From Caldimonas tepidiphila (GTDB taxonomy: Bacteria > Pseudomonadota > Gammaproteobacteria > Burkholderiales > Burkholderiaceae_C): DNA of 64,000 nt. The stretch covers positions 27,161-91,160 of the forward strand of contig NZ_QXMG01000019.1 in the NCBI RefSeq assembly GCF_003569765.1. Direction: 5' to 3'. This document shows, piece by piece, positions 30,445-41,864 of the stretch (position 1 is the stretch's first letter; every line of letters starts with the position of its first letter). The notes below the pieces were generated by a model that had not been told where the DNA came from, ran no database searches, and saw nothing but the letters and a program-made list of their open reading frames with translations. The translations under genes and the position numbers were made by a program.

Positions 30445-31248
30445 CTAGGCGCCGCTGAAGCGCGGCGCGCGCTTCTGCAGGAAGGCGTTCACGCCTTCGC
30501 GGTGATCGGCACAGGGCGCGTAGTCGAAGAGCGCGGCGCGCTCGGCCGGGGTCGGCCCGCCCGGGCGGCGCAGCAGCTGCAGCGTGCGCTTGTTCAGCCG
30601 CGCGGCGTGCGGCGCCCCGGCGGCGATGCGCGCCGCGCTGGCCTGCGCCTCGGCGGCCACCTCGCCGGCCGGCACGACCCGGTGCACGAGCCCGCGCTGC
30701 AGCGCGGTGGCCGCATCGAGCAGCCGCGCCTCGAGCAGCATCTCGGCCGCGGTGGCGGCACCGAGCACGCCGAGCACGATCTCCAGCTCGCCGGGCGCCA
30801 TCGGGAATCCCAGCCGCGCGATCGGCGCACCGAAGCGGCTGTCCGCAGCGCAGACGCGCAGGTCGCAGCAGGCCGCGACCTCGAGCCCGCCGCCGATGCA
30901 GTGGCCGTCGATCTGCGCGACGAGCGGCACCTCGCAGCCGAGCAGCGCATGCAGCGCCGGGGCGACGATCTCCTCGTGGAATTCGCGCAGGCGCGCCGGC
31001 TCGAAGCGGAAGCCCTGCATCTCGGCGATGTCGCCTCCGGCGGCGAAATGGCCGTCCTCGCCGCGCACGATCACGCAGCGCAGCCGCGCGTCGGCATGCA
31101 GTTGCGCCGCAAGCTCGCGCAGCTGCCGCCACATCGCGATCGTGATCGCGTTGAGCCGCGCCGGGTTGGACAGCGTGAGCACCGCCACGTCGGGCAGCGC
31201 GGCATGCGCCTCGAGGCGCACGAGGCCGGAGGAAGGGGAATCGATCAT
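30445..31248 (-). CDS. Enoyl-CoA hydratase/isomerase family protein
   Basis: A 267-residue crotonase-fold protein. The oxyanion-hole region is GHFAAGGDIAEMQGF and the second motif IDGHCIGGGLEVAACCDLRV is typical. An acidic residue of the hydratase pair is not obvious around the GAPIARLGFPMAPGELE segment, so it could be an isomerase or CoA-ester lyase of the same fold. It has no other beta-oxidation genes beside it except the acyl-CoA synthetase downstream. The start ATG 31248 has only a weak ribosome-binding site. Confidence 0.88.
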   Translation of the reverse strand: MIDSPSSGLVRLEAHAALPDVAVLTLSNPARLNAITIAMWRQLRELAAQLHADARLRCVIVRGEDGHFAAGGDIAEMQGFRFEPARLREFHEEIVAPALHALLGCEVPLVAQIDGHCIGGGLEVAACCDLRVCAADSRFGAPIARLGFPMAPGELEIVLGVLGAATAAEMLLEARLLDAATALQRGLVHRVVPAGEVAAEAQASAARIAAGAPHAARLNKRTLQLLRRPGGPTPAERAALFDYAPCADHREGVNAFLQKRAPRFSGA

Positions 31249-31429
31249 GGACGAGGGGCACGGAGCCGGAGCCGCGGGGCGCTCCGATTGTGTCGCCGCG
31301 CCGGGCGGCTTCCCTCGGGGCCGGCCCGCGCGCGCTTGCGGGGCCGGCAGTATTGCGCAGATTCGGCGCCCGCCGCATCGGTGCAGGCCCGCAGCCGCCC
31401 CTCCCGGGGCGGCCGTCGGCGCCGCCGCG

Positions 31430-31735
31430 TCAGCGCAGGCGGCCGATGTAGCGCTGCTCGATCGCCTGCGCGGAGCTCAGGAGCGCGTCCGGCGCGGGCG
31501 CCGGCACCGGGGACGGCTCGGGCCGGCGGCGGCCGCGCTCGGCGGCGTAGTGCGCGTCGAGCCGGTCGGCCCACAGGCGCAGGTCCGCGTCGGCCTGCTC
31601 GTGGCACAGCCGCACGATGCAGCGGGCGTACTCGTCGTTGGAGGCCATCCATTCGGTGTCGGTGATGCGGCCGAGCTTGCGGCGCAGCAGGACATGCAGA
31701 TGGGCGGCAATCGCGATTCGTTCGGAAGTAGGCAT
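31430..31735 (-). CDS. Hypothetical protein, 101 aa
   Basis: A soluble protein starting MPTSERIAIAAHLHVLLRRK, with a helical segment containing WMASNDEYARCIVRLCHEQADADLR in pieces, then a Pro-rich linker and a final helix AIEQRYIGRLR. The periodic charged helices suggest a small oligomerising protein. No family is recognised. It lies 181 bases from the enoyl-CoA hydratase gene on the same strand. Confidence 0.65.
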   Translation of the reverse strand: MPTSERIAIAAHLHVLLRRKLGRITDTEWMASNDEYARCIVRLCHEQADADLRLWADRLDAHYAAERGRRRPEPSPVPAPAPDALLSSAQAIEQRYIGRLR

Positions 31736-31826
31736 TCGTCTGTCTCTGCACGGCCCCCGCACCACCGCGGTGCGGGGTGAACGTAACCATGCGAAACGCA
31801 TGCCAGCGGGCGCGACCCGCAGTTGC

Positions 31827-32024
31827 TCAGTCCCTGCGCCGCAGCGGACAGGTGCCGAGCCCGAGCAGGGAGTACAGCGGGCAGAAGCCGAGCGCGCCGG
31901 TGAGCAGCGGCACGAGGCCGATCCAGCCCCAGAGGCCGATCGTGCCGCTGAGCGTCAGCGCGAGCAGCACGAGGCCGGCGACGATGCGCAGGAGGCGGTC
32001 GATGCCGCCGACGTTGGATTTCAT
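31827..32024 (-). CDS. DUF2892 (YgaP-like) small membrane protein
   Basis: A 65-residue protein, MKSNVGGIDRLLRIVAGLVL..., with two hydrophobic helices (about 11-30 and 32-50) and the typical end GFCPLYSLLGLGTCPLRR. The Cys-Pro pairs and the IDR-x-LR-x-x-x-G start match DUF2892 proteins, which are often fused or adjacent to rhodanese domains. Here it is alone. GGAGGT lies 6 bases upstream of ATG 32024. Confidence 0.88.
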   Translation of the reverse strand: MKSNVGGIDRLLRIVAGLVLLALTLSGTIGLWGWIGLVPLLTGALGFCPLYSLLGLGTCPLRRRD

Positions 32025-32119
32025 GACAGGACCTCCGCAAGGAACGCCGCGCGGGCCAGGGGCCCGCAGCCGGCGTTCGCAGTGTCGGGGGTCCGGGACC
32101 GTCCGGTCTGTGACCCCGG

Positions 32120-33691
32120 TCACGCAGCCGGGCGCGACTCCAGCCGGAACACTGCCACCGCCTGCACGAGGCGCGCGGCCTGCTCGCTCATCGAGCTAGC
32201 CGCAGCGGCGGACTGCTCCACCAGCGCCGCGTTCTGCTGCGTCATCCGGTCGAGCTGGATGACCGCCTGGTTCACCTGCCGGATGCCGTCCGACTGCTCG
32301 TTGGCCGAGGCGCTGATCTCGTTGATGATCGCGGTGACGCGCTGCACGCCGTCGACGATCTCCTGCATCGTGCCGCCGGCCTGCTGCACGAGCGTCGCAC
32401 CCGCGTCCACGCGCTCGACCGAGCTGCCGATCAGCGCCTTGATCTCGCGCGCGGCCTGCGCGCTGCGCTGCGCGAGCGTGCGCACCTCGCCGGCGACCAC
32501 CGCGAAGCCGCGGCCCTGCTCGCCGGCGCGCGCGGCCTCGACCGCCGCGTTGAGCGCGAGGATGTTGGTCTGGAAGGCGATGCCGTCGATCACGCCGATG
32601 ATGTCGGCGATCTTGCGCGACGCGGTGGTGATCTCCTCCATGCTGTGCACCACCTGCGCCACCACCTCGCCGCCGCGGCTCGCGGCGCTGCCGGCGCTGG
32701 AGGCGAGCTCGTTGGCCTGGCGCGCGGCCTCGGCGTTCTGGCGCACGGTGCCGGAGAGCTGCTCCATGCTCGCGGCGGTCTGCTGCAGGCTCGACGCCGC
32801 CTGCTCGGTGCGGCCCGACAGGTCCATGTTGCCGGTGGCGATCTCGCCCGAGGCGGTCGAGATGCCGTCGGCCGCCTGCCGCACCTCGCCGACGGTGCCG
32901 CGCAGCGAGTCGACCATGTGGCGCAGCGCCGCCAGCAGGCTGCCCTGCGGCGCGTCGTGCAGGCGCACCGACAGGTCGCCCCGCGCCACCGCCTCCATCG
33001 CGCGGATCGCCTGCGCCGGCTCGCCGCCAATCTGCGAGCGCAGGCCGCGCACCACGCCCCAGCCGAGCAGGCCGAGCGCCAGCAGCGCCAGCGCGCCCGT
33101 CACCAGGCCGCGCAGCATGCTCGCGCGCTCCTGCGCCGCGACATCGTCCATGTAGAGACCCGAGCCGACCATCCAGCCCCAGGGCTTGAATTCCATTAGG
33201 TACTGCAGCTTCGGCACCGGCTCGGTCTGGCCCGGGCGCGGAAAGTAGGACATCACCCAGGCGCGGCCGTCGCTGCTGTCGCGCAGGCTCTTGACGAACA
33301 GGGGGACCAGCGGCTCGCCCTTGGACTTCACCTCCACGGTCCGGCCTTCCCACTCGGGCCGGATCGGATGCATGACGGTGACCGTGTCCATGCGCCAGAT
33401 GTAGAAGTACTCGGTGCGGCCGTCGGCGCCACCGTAGCGGGCGGTGCGCACCGCCTCGCGTGCCGCGTGCTGCGCCTGCTCGAGCGTCATCTCGCCCTTC
33501 GCGGCACGGGCCTCGTAGCCCGCGATGATGCTGTAGGCCGCCTCCACCGCCGAGCGCAACTGGACCTCGCGCCCCGCCCTCACCTCCTGGCGGCTGCTCC
33601 AGGCCGACTGCAGCGTCACCAGCACCACGCAGGCCAGTGCCGCGCCCACCAGCAGGGCGATCTGCCTCCCGAAGCTCATCCTTCTCAACAT
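32120..33691 (-). CDS. Methyl-accepting chemotaxis protein with single-Cache sensor
   Basis: A 523-residue chemoreceptor. TM1 is at about residues 9-27. The periplasmic sensor has [21 protein letters not shown] and [16 protein letters not shown], typical of single-Cache (Cache_2) ligand domains that bind small organic acids. TM2 at about 195-213 leads to HAMP and a cytoplasmic signalling hairpin with the highly conserved [20 protein letters not shown] tip. No C-terminal CheR-tether pentapeptide is seen. The start is ATG 33691; no flagellar or che operon lies beside it in this window. Confidence 0.93.
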   Translation of the reverse strand: MLRRMSFGRQIALLVGAALACVVLVTLQSAWSSRQEVRAGREVQLRSAVEAAYSIIAGYEARAAKGEMTLEQAQHAAREAVRTARYGGADGRTEYFYIWRMDTVTVMHPIRPEWEGRTVEVKSKGEPLVPLFVKSLRDSSDGRAWVMSYFPRPGQTEPVPKLQYLMEFKPWGWMVGSGLYMDDVAAQERASMLRGLVTGALALLALGLLGWGVVRGLRSQIGGEPAQAIRAMEAVARGDLSVRLHDAPQGSLLAALRHMVDSLRGTVGEVRQAADGISTASGEIATGNMDLSGRTEQAASSLQQTAASMEQLSGTVRQNAEAARQANELASSAGSAASRGGEVVAQVVHSMEEITTASRKIADIIGVIDGIAFQTNILALNAAVEAARAGEQGRGFAVVAGEVRTLAQRSAQAAREIKALIGSSVERVDAGATLVQQAGGTMQEIVDGVQRVTAIINEISASANEQSDGIRQVNQAVIQLDRMTQQNAALVEQSAAAASSMSEQAARLVQAVAVFRLESRPAA

Positions 33692-33862
33692 GCCGATGTT
33701 CTTTCTCTTCCATGCGCGACGGCACCCGCCCCATGCGCGGCACCTCGATCGCGTCTGTCTTCGGCGCAAGGACCGAAAACTTGACGCATTTGCTGGCATC
33801 CAAGGAGGATTTGTGCTGGCAACCGTGAAAAAGGACGGGGCAGCGGCGCGGCACGCGCGCTT

Positions 33863-34561
33863 TCAGGACGGCAAGGCCCCCTGCGCGAGGCGGCGCAGCG
33901 CGACCGCGTCGACGATCTCGATGCGCTCGCGCCCGAGGCGCACCCAGCCCTCGCGCTCGAAGCGCTCCAGCAGCCGCGAGACGATCTCGCGCACGGTGCC
34001 GAGTCGCTCGGCGAGCTGCTGGTGCGTGGTGTGCAGCGCGGGGCCCTGCCCGAGCAGCGCCGCGGCCAGGCGCTGGTCGAGGCGCTGGAAGGCCACAGCC
34101 TCGGACAGCGCCATCAGCTCGGCGAGCCGCTCGGCGAAGAGGCCGAACAGGTAGCGGCGGAAGGGCGCATGCGCGGCCCAGCGCTCGAAGGCGGCGGGCG
34201 ACAGCACCAGCAGCCGCGTCGGCTGCGTCGTCTCGCCCTGCGCCGGCAGCACGGCGGCGCCGAACAGGCAGCAGGCCGACAGCAGGCAGACCTCGCCGGG
34301 CGCGACGCGGTAGAGCTCGAGCGCGCGGCCGCCCGCCGAGGCGCGCAGCACGCGCACCTCGCCGTCGAGCACGAAGGGAAAGCCGCCGCAGGGCCGGCCC
34401 TCGTCGAACAGCGGCGTGCCGGCGGGCGCCTCCAGCCAGCGCGCCTCGCGGGCGAGGTCCTCGACGAGCCGCTCGTGCGGCAGCCCCTGCAGGCACGCGT
34501 AATGCCGCAGCAGCGCGTCGAGCCGGGCGGCCGATTCGGCGGGAAGAGATGGAAGAGCCAT
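33863..34561 (-). CDS. Crp/Fnr family transcriptional regulator
   Basis: A 232-residue regulator. The N-terminal cNMP-binding-type beta-barrel includes APAGTPLFDEGRPCGGFPFVLDGEVRV split over residues 50-75, and the C-terminal winged helix has TTHQQLAERLGTVREIVSR as the recognition helix. Cys residues occur in CLLSACCLFG, but the N-terminal Fe-S cysteines of FNR are absent, so the ligand is unclear. AAAGGA is immediately before ATG 34561. It is divergent from the trehalose operon across 260 bases and is a candidate regulator of it. Confidence 0.9.
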   Translation of the reverse strand: MALPSLPAESAARLDALLRHYACLQGLPHERLVEDLAREARWLEAPAGTPLFDEGRPCGGFPFVLDGEVRVLRASAGGRALELYRVAPGEVCLLSACCLFGAAVLPAQGETTQPTRLLVLSPAAFERWAAHAPFRRYLFGLFAERLAELMALSEAVAFQRLDQRLAAALLGQGPALHTTHQQLAERLGTVREIVSRLLERFEREGWVRLGRERIEIVDAVALRRLAQGALPS

Positions 34562-34821
34562 GTCCTTTGCAAGTGGCAGGCCCAAAGTCAGGAGTGTAAG
34601 TTCGGGATACCGGACCTGTCGCGGATGGAAACCGGGAGGCGAAACCGGCAAGCGGCACCTGCCCCCGGATCCCGGACGCGGCAGCTTGCCGCCGCCGGCG
34701 AGATCCCGCCCGGCGTCCCGGTGCGACAGGAAGGCCCACCGCCCTGCAGCCAGGGCCGGTGCCGCGCCTCCCGGATGGCCCCGCGGGCGATGCCGCGGCC
34801 GATTGCAACAAAAGGAGCGAC

Positions 34822-35598
34822 ATGCAGCCCTTGCCGCCGATTGATTCCGATTCCGCCCTGTTCCTCGATTTCGACGGCACGCTCGTCGACCTGGCGCCGC
34901 GGCCCGACGCGGTGCGGGTGCCCGAGGGGCTGGTCCGGACGCTCGAAGCGCTGTCGCGGCGGCTCGGCGGCGCGCTGGCGGTGGTGTCGGGCCGGCCGAT
35001 CGACGAGCTCGACGCCTTCCTCGCCCCGCTCGTGCTGCCGCTGGCCGGCGTGCACGGCAGCGAGCGCCGCGACGCGCAGGGCCGGCGCAGCACGCCGGGC
35101 GACGCGCCGGCGGCAGTGCTCGCCGCAGTCGCCGAGGCCCGGCGCCGGGCCGAGGCGCTCGCCGCCGAGCACCCCGGGCTGCTCGTCGAGGCCAAGCCCG
35201 GCGCGGTGGCACTGCACTACCGCGGCGCGCCGCAGCTCGAGGCGCTGTGCCTGGCGGCGATGCGCGAGATCACGCAGGCCACGCCCGAGCTGAACCTGCT
35301 GCACGGCAAGATGGTGCTGGAGGCCAAGCCCTCCCATGCGAACAAGGGCGCGGCAATTGCTGCCTTCCTGCAGGAGCCGCCGTTCGCCGGCCGGCGTCCG
35401 GTCTTCGCCGGGGACGACGTCACCGACGAGGCCGGTTTCGCCACCGTGCAGGCCTGCGGCGGCACGACGATCAAGGTGGGTCCGGGCGAGTCGATCGCCG
35501 CGCAGCGGCTCGACGGCCCGCAGGCGCTGCGCGACTGGCTGCGCGACGCGCTGGCCCGCCTCGAGCCAACCTCCGCCATGAAAGCCCCGCCCCGATGA
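34822..35598 (+). CDS. otsB: Trehalose-6-phosphate phosphatase
   Basis: A 258-residue HAD-type phosphatase that converts trehalose-6-phosphate to trehalose. The nucleophile motif LFLDFDGTLVD is near residue 15, with VVSGRP in motif II and FAGDDVTDE in motif IV; LEAKPSHANKG is a family mark. AAAAGGAG lies 6 bases before ATG 34822. Its stop overlaps the next start as ATGA. It is first in otsB - GH15 - otsA - mscS. Confidence 0.95.
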   Translation: MQPLPPIDSDSALFLDFDGTLVDLAPRPDAVRVPEGLVRTLEALSRRLGGALAVVSGRPIDELDAFLAPLVLPLAGVHGSERRDAQGRRSTPGDAPAAVLAAVAEARRRAEALAAEHPGLLVEAKPGAVALHYRGAPQLEALCLAAMREITQATPELNLLHGKMVLEAKPSHANKGAAIAAFLQEPPFAGRRPVFAGDDVTDEAGFATVQACGGTTIKVGPGESIAAQRLDGPQALRDWLRDALARLEPTSAMKAPPR

Positions 35599-37424
35599 GC
35601 AGCTTCGAGTCCCCTGCCACCGCCGCCTCCCGCCCCGCCGCCTCGCTGAACGTGGGCGTGATCGGCAACTGCACCTACAGCGCGCTGATCGATGCGCACG
35701 GGCGCATCGTCTGGTGCTGCCTGCCGCGCTTCGACGGCGACCCCGTGTTCCATTCGCTGCTGCACGAGCCCGCGGGCGACGACGGCGCCGGCTTCTTCGC
35801 AATCGAGCTGGAGAACATGGTGCGCTCGGAGCAGTGGTACGAGCCGAACACCGCGGTGCTGCACACGCGGCTGCACGACGACCGCGGCCAGTCGGTCGAG
35901 ATCACCGACTTCGCGCCACGCTTCATCGAGCGCGGCCGCACCTTCCGCCCGATGATGATGGTGCGCCGCGTGCGCCCGGTCTCGGGCGCGCCGCGCATCC
36001 GCATCCGGCTGCGCCCGGCCTTCGAGTACGGCCAGCAGCGCCCGCGCCTGACGCTCGGCAGCCATCACGTCACCTACCACGGCCCCGGCCTGTCGCTGCG
36101 GCTGAACACCGACGCGCCGCAGACCTACGTGCTCAACGAGACGCCCTTCGTCCTGCACACCCCGCTGAGCCTGCTGCTCGGCCCCGACGAGACGCTCGGC
36201 AGCGCGATCCACGACACCGCGCGCGACTTCGAGATGCGCACGCGCGACTACTGGCGCACCTGGAGCAAGCGGCTCGGTATCCAGGCGGAGTGGCAGGAGG
36301 CGGTGATCCGCGCCGCGATCACGCTGAAGATGTCGCTGTTCGAGGACACCGGCGCGATCATCGCCGCGATGACCACCAGCATCCCCGAGGCGCCGCACAC
36401 GCAGCGCAACTGGGACTACCGCTACTGCTGGCTGCGCGACGCCTTCTTCGTCGTGCGCGCGCTCAACAGCCTGTCCGAGGTCGGCACGATGGAGGACTAC
36501 CTGCGCTGGCTGACCAACGTCGTCTCGCAGGCCGACGGCGGCCATGTGCAGCCGCTCTACGGCATCGGGCTGGAGAAGGAGCTGACCGAGCGCATCGTGC
36601 CGCACTGGTCCGGCTACCGCGGCATGGGCCCGGTGCGCGTGGGCAACCAGGCCTGCGAGCACTTCCAGCACGACGTCTACGGCAACATCGTGCTCGGCGC
36701 CGCGCAGGCCTTCCACGACAAGCGGCTGTTGCGCCCGGCCGGGCGCGCGGAGTTCGAGGCGCTGCAGCTCGTCGGCGAGCAGGCGCTGCGCGTGTTCGAC
36801 CAGCCCGACGCCGGCATGTGGGAGCTGCGCACGCGCGCGCGGGTGCACACCTCGTCGGCGCTGATGAGCTGGGCCGCGGCCGACCGGCTGGGCAAGATCG
36901 CGCAGGCGCTCAGGCTGCCCGAGCGCGCCGCCTACTGGAGCGGCCACGCCGAGCGCATGCGCGAGCACATCCTGCGCGAGGCCTGGAGCGAGGAACGCAA
37001 GGCCTTCGCGGAGAGCTTCGGCGGGCGCGACCTCGACGCGAGCGTGCTGCTGATGGCCGAGGTCGGCTTCATCGACCCGCGCGACCCGCGCTTCGTCGCC
37101 ACCGTGGACGCGCTCGAGACGCACCTGTGCGACGGCCCCTACATGCGCCGCTACGAGGCGCCGGACGACTTCGGCAAGCCCGAGACCTCGTTCAACATCT
37201 GCGCCTTCTGGCGCATCGACGCGCTCGCGCGCATCGGCCGCAAGGGGCAGGCGCGCGAGATCTTCGAGACGCTGCTGGCCACGCGCAACCCGCTCGGCCT
37301 GCTGTCCGAGGACACGCACCCGGTCACCGGCGAGATGTGGGGCAACTTCCCGCAGACCTATTCGATGGTCGGCATCATCAACGGCGCGACCCGCCTGTCG
37401 CAGCCGTGGGACACGCTGATCTGA
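35595..37424 (+). CDS. Glycoside hydrolase family 15 protein (glucoamylase/trehalase-like)
   Basis: A 609-residue GH15 enzyme with the N-terminal beta-sandwich (NVGVIGNCTYSALIDAHGRI, then FDGDPVF) and the catalytic alpha/alpha barrel beginning near residue 230. The segment RNWDYRYCWLRDAFF and the later GEMWGNFPQTYSMVG contain the acidic catalytic region. Bacterial GH15 members of this length between otsB and otsA are annotated as glucoamylases; some act on trehalose. ATG 35595 overlaps the otsB stop by ATGA, so it is translationally coupled. Confidence 0.92.
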   Translation: MSSFESPATAASRPAASLNVGVIGNCTYSALIDAHGRIVWCCLPRFDGDPVFHSLLHEPAGDDGAGFFAIELENMVRSEQWYEPNTAVLHTRLHDDRGQSVEITDFAPRFIERGRTFRPMMMVRRVRPVSGAPRIRIRLRPAFEYGQQRPRLTLGSHHVTYHGPGLSLRLNTDAPQTYVLNETPFVLHTPLSLLLGPDETLGSAIHDTARDFEMRTRDYWRTWSKRLGIQAEWQEAVIRAAITLKMSLFEDTGAIIAAMTTSIPEAPHTQRNWDYRYCWLRDAFFVVRALNSLSEVGTMEDYLRWLTNVVSQADGGHVQPLYGIGLEKELTERIVPHWSGYRGMGPVRVGNQACEHFQHDVYGNIVLGAAQAFHDKRLLRPAGRAEFEALQLVGEQALRVFDQPDAGMWELRTRARVHTSSALMSWAAADRLGKIAQALRLPERAAYWSGHAERMREHILREAWSEERKAFAESFGGRDLDASVLLMAEVGFIDPRDPRFVATVDALETHLCDGPYMRRYEAPDDFGKPETSFNICAFWRIDALARIGRKGQAREIFETLLATRNPLGLLSEDTHPVTGEMWGNFPQTYSMVGIINGATRLSQPWDTLI

Positions 37425-37542
37425 ACCGGGCGGACACCCGGCGGCGCGAGCCGCAGCGGGTGCAGAGCCCGCCCCCCAGGAGCCCCGATCCGTGCCGCTG
37501 CGACGGCCCGCCGGGCGCTCCGCTGACATGGAGAGAGATGAC

Positions 37543-38963
<1,421 letters not shown>

Positions 38964-38967
<4 letters not shown>

Positions 38968-39920
38968 ACGCGGATGTCTGGAACAGCCTGCTGCTGCGCT
39001 GGGGCGGGCTCGGCGGCGTGACCTCGACCGCGCTGCGGGTGGTGGCGATCCTGCTCGCCGCCTGGCTCGCGATCGCGGTGCTGCAGCGCATGATCCGCCT
39101 CGTGCGGCTGCGCCTGTCGACGCACCTGCACGACATCGAGGCCCAGCGGCGCGCCGAGACGCTCGGCCGCGCCCTGCGCTACATCGTCGCGGTCGTGATC
39201 TCGGCACTGGCCTTCATGCTCGTGCTCGGCGAGATGGGCATCTCGCTCGCGCCGATCCTGGGCGCGGCCGGCGTCGTCGGCGTCGCGGTCGGCTTCGGTG
39301 CGCAGAGCCTGGTGAAGGACTACTTCAACGGCTTCTTCCTGCTGCTGGAGAACCAGATCCGCGTCGGCGACGTGGTGCGGCTGTCCGAGCGGCACGCGGG
39401 CCTGGTCGAGGAGATGACGCTGCGCTACGTGCGGCTGCGCGACTACGACGGCCACGTCCACTACGTGCCCAACGGCAGCATCTCCGAGGTCATCAACATG
39501 ACGCACGGCTTCGCGCAGGCGGTGTGCGACGTCGGCGTGGCCTACCGCGAGAACGCCGACGAGGTGCTGGAGGTGATGCGCGAGGTGGGCGAGGCGATGC
39601 GCGCCGAGGAGGCCTTCGCGGACAGGATGCTCGACGCGACCGAGATCGTCGGCGTCGAGCGCTGGGACGACTCGGCGGTGATCCTGCGCGCGCGCTTCAA
39701 GGTGAGCGCCGGCCAGCAGTGGACGGTGCGGCGCGAGTACCTGCGCCGGCTCAAGGCGGCCTTCGACGCGCGTGGCATCGAGATCCCCTACCCGCACCTC
39801 ACGCTGTACGCGGGCGAAGGCAAGGATGGCAGCGCGCCGGCCTTCCGCACGCAGATGGTGCGCGACCCGGCGCGGCCGACGCTGGCGGCCAACGACACAC
39901 CGAGGCCGGAACGGGCCTGA
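38964..39920 (+). CDS. MscS-type mechanosensitive ion channel
   Basis: A 318-residue protein with three hydrophobic helices; TM3 is the glycine/alanine-rich pore helix GAAGVVGVAVGFGAQSLVKDYFNG, quoted here in pieces GAAGVVGVAV and GFGAQSLVKDYF. The beta domain (LVEEMTLRYVRLRDYDGHVHYVPNG) and alpha/beta C-domain follow. It opens on hypo-osmotic shock. Translation starts at TTG 38964, overlapping the otsA stop (TTGA) with GGAGGAGG just upstream. Location behind trehalose synthesis genes fits turgor control. Confidence 0.94.
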
Positions 39921-39993
39921 GCGCGGCGCCGCGCCGCCCGGGCCGGGCCGGGAGAAGAGGGGCTGCGGGACCCCTCCTCCCGGCGTCGAACCC

Positions 39994-40221
39994 TCAGCGC
40001 TTGCGGTCGCGATCCTTGCCGACCTGGTTGCCGATGATGCCGCCCACCGCGGCGCCGCCGATCGTGCTGGTGGTGCTGCCGCCGAGCACCGCGCCCGCGG
40101 CACCGCCGATCGCCGCGCCGGTGGCGGTGCTGCGATCGCGATGGCTCATGCCGGCGCAGCCGGCGAGCGCCACGCTCAGCACCGCGGTGGCGCCGAGCGC
40201 CGTCCAACGAACTTTCTTCAT
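39994..40221 (-). CDS. Small glycine-zipper lipoprotein (OsmB-like)
   Basis: A 75-residue lipoprotein precursor. The signal peptide ends with lipobox LAGC at residues about 19-22 (Cys lipidated). The mature part is a glycine zipper (TGAAIGGAAGAVLGG ... GGAAVGGIIGNQVG) like OsmB or SlyB-type outer-membrane lipoproteins, ending DRDRKR. It is convergent with the MscS gene. ATG 40221 starts MKKVRWTAL and is preceded by AGGCAGG. Confidence 0.88.
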   Translation of the reverse strand: MKKVRWTALGATAVLSVALAGCAGMSHRDRSTATGAAIGGAAGAVLGGSTTSTIGGAAVGGIIGNQVGKDRDRKR

Positions 40222-40274
40222 GGGGTCCTGCCTTTCTTCATGGGGATGAGCCTGCGTCGCGGTGCCCGCCCCGC

Positions 40275-40877
40275 TCAGGAGGCGCCGCCTCGCGAGCCCG
40301 GGGGCGGCGGCTCGCTGCGCCCGCCGGGCGTGGCCTGGGGATGGGCGGCGCTGCGGTAGACGCGGATGCCCCCGATGCTCTCGACATCGGGGTCGCCGGA
40401 CATGAAGCGGCCGACGCGGCGCCGCTCGTCGTCGTCCTCCGCAGATGGGGCGGCCGCGGCCTCGTCGCGGCGCCCGGCCCGCGCGGGCTCGCCGCGCGAC
40501 TCGATGTCCACCACCTTGTGGCGCTGCATCGCCTCCGACACCGCGCGCACCCGGGCGTCGCTGTCGGCCTGCACCATCACGACGATCGAGCCGCGGCGCA
40601 CCGCCTCGTCGTACAGCCGCTCGTCGTCGCTCTTGCCGCCCATGCGCACGAACAGCGAGCGGAACAGGTCGCCGATCGAGCTCTGCACCGAGTTGCTGCG
40701 GTCCACCGCCTCCTGCACGCTCGGCGCGTGCTCGCCGCCGGCGATGCCGTGCGCCGTCGGGCTCGCGGCCGTGACGCGGATCTCGCGCGGATGGAAGCCG
40801 TGCTGATTCACCAGCTCCTCGTAGAGGCCCCTTGCCTCCTGCATGTGGTCGAAGACCCCAACCAGTACCCGTGACAT
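40275..40877 (-). CDS. YflT-like stress protein with long hydrophilic tail
   Basis: A 200-residue protein. Residues 1-110 contain an N-terminal unit MSRVLVGVFDHMQEARGLYEELV and a second half GSIVVMVQADSDARVRAVSEAM, resembling the heat-induced YflT/GSP17M fold also present at 2.0-2.5 kb. The C-terminal 70 residues are acidic then Pro/Gly-rich and disordered. CAAGGAGAG lies 5 bases before ATG 40877. It is encoded between the OsmB-like lipoprotein and an SDR; stress-inducible expression is likely but not shown. Confidence 0.82.
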   Translation of the reverse strand: MSRVLVGVFDHMQEARGLYEELVNQHGFHPREIRVTAASPTAHGIAGGEHAPSVQEAVDRSNSVQSSIGDLFRSLFVRMGGKSDDERLYDEAVRRGSIVVMVQADSDARVRAVSEAMQRHKVVDIESRGEPARAGRRDEAAAAPSAEDDDERRRVGRFMSGDPDVESIGGIRVYRSAAHPQATPGGRSEPPPPGSRGGAS

Positions 40878-40963
40878 CGCGCTCTCCTTGCGGTGTTGCG
40901 GCCGCGCCCGGATGGCGCGCGGCGTTTCGGGGACACGGGCAAACGGCAGGCCCGTCGGCCGGC

Positions 40964-41773
40964 TCAGAAATGCGCGAGGTAGCCGCCGTCGACCGCGAGC
41001 ACCTGGCCGGTGACGTAGCTCGCCGCGTCCGACGCCAGGAAGACCACCGCGCCCGCGACCTCGTGGGGGCGGCCCCAGCGGCCGAGCGAGGTGCGCCGCC
41101 GCAGCCACTCGGCGGTGTCGGCGTCCGCCACCATCGCGGCGTTGGTCTCGGTGGCGAAGTAGCCGGGCGCGACGCCGTTGACCGTGATGCCGTGCGGGCC
41201 GAGCTCCGCGGCGAGCGCGCGCGTGAGCGCCGCGAGCCCGCCCTTGGCGGCGGTGTAGGCGGCGTCGCCGGCGCGCGCGATCGGCCCGGCGATCGAGGTG
41301 ATGTTGACGATGCGGCCCCTGCCGCGCGGCAGCATCAGCCGCGCCGCCTCGCGGCTGAGCATGAAGGGCGCGACCAAGTCCACGTCGAGGAGGCGCCGCA
41401 CCGCGTCGGTGTCGAGCTCGAGCAGCGGCCGGCGGTCGCGCACGCCGACGTTGTTGACGAGCACGTCGAGCCCGCCGCCGCCGGGCGCGGCGCGCTCGGC
41501 CATCCACTGCCGCACCGCGCCCTCGTCGGCGACGTCGAACACCGCGGCGCGCGCCGTGCCGCCCTGCCCCGCGCCCGCGGCCGCGGCACGCGCGACCGCC
41601 GCCGCGACCCCCCGCGGCTCGCGGCCGTTGAGCCACACGTCGGCGCCGGCGGCGGCGAGCGCGCACGCGATCTCGAGCCCGAGGCCGCGGCCGGCGCCGG
41701 TGACGAGCGCGCGGCGGCCGCGCAGCGAGAAGGGGTGCAGGCTCGGGGACGGGGAATCGGTCGGGCGGCTCAT
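40964..41773 (-). CDS. SDR family oxidoreductase, gluconate-5-dehydrogenase-like
   Basis: A 269-residue classical SDR. TGAGRGLG is at residues 25-32, NNVG at 107-110, the catalytic Ser in NITSIAG (about 160) and Tyr173-xxx-Lys177. The C-terminus FLASDAASYVTGQVLAVDGGYLAHF is typical. Similarity is closest to gluconate-5-dehydrogenase/FabG-type enzymes; the substrate is not established. The first 15 residues are a variable extension. Confidence 0.88.
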   Translation of the reverse strand: MSRPTDSPSPSLHPFSLRGRRALVTGAGRGLGLEIACALAAAGADVWLNGREPRGVAAAVARAAAAGAGQGGTARAAVFDVADEGAVRQWMAERAAPGGGGLDVLVNNVGVRDRRPLLELDTDAVRRLLDVDLVAPFMLSREAARLMLPRGRGRIVNITSIAGPIARAGDAAYTAAKGGLAALTRALAAELGPHGITVNGVAPGYFATETNAAMVADADTAEWLRRRTSLGRWGRPHEVAGAVVFLASDAASYVTGQVLAVDGGYLAHF

Positions 41774-41864
41774 CGCGCGGCTCGCAGGAAGGGAAGACGC
41801 GCGATCGTATAGCGGCGCTCGCCGCGGCTCCCGGGGCAGCGGGCCCGGCGGCCCGCGAGCCGGC

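Noticed and set aside
32112..32125. Palindrome GTGACCCCGGTCAC at the end of the chemoreceptor gene
   Set aside because: It overlaps the stop codon and coding sequence, has no T-run and no promoter beside it; probably chance in GC-rich DNA.
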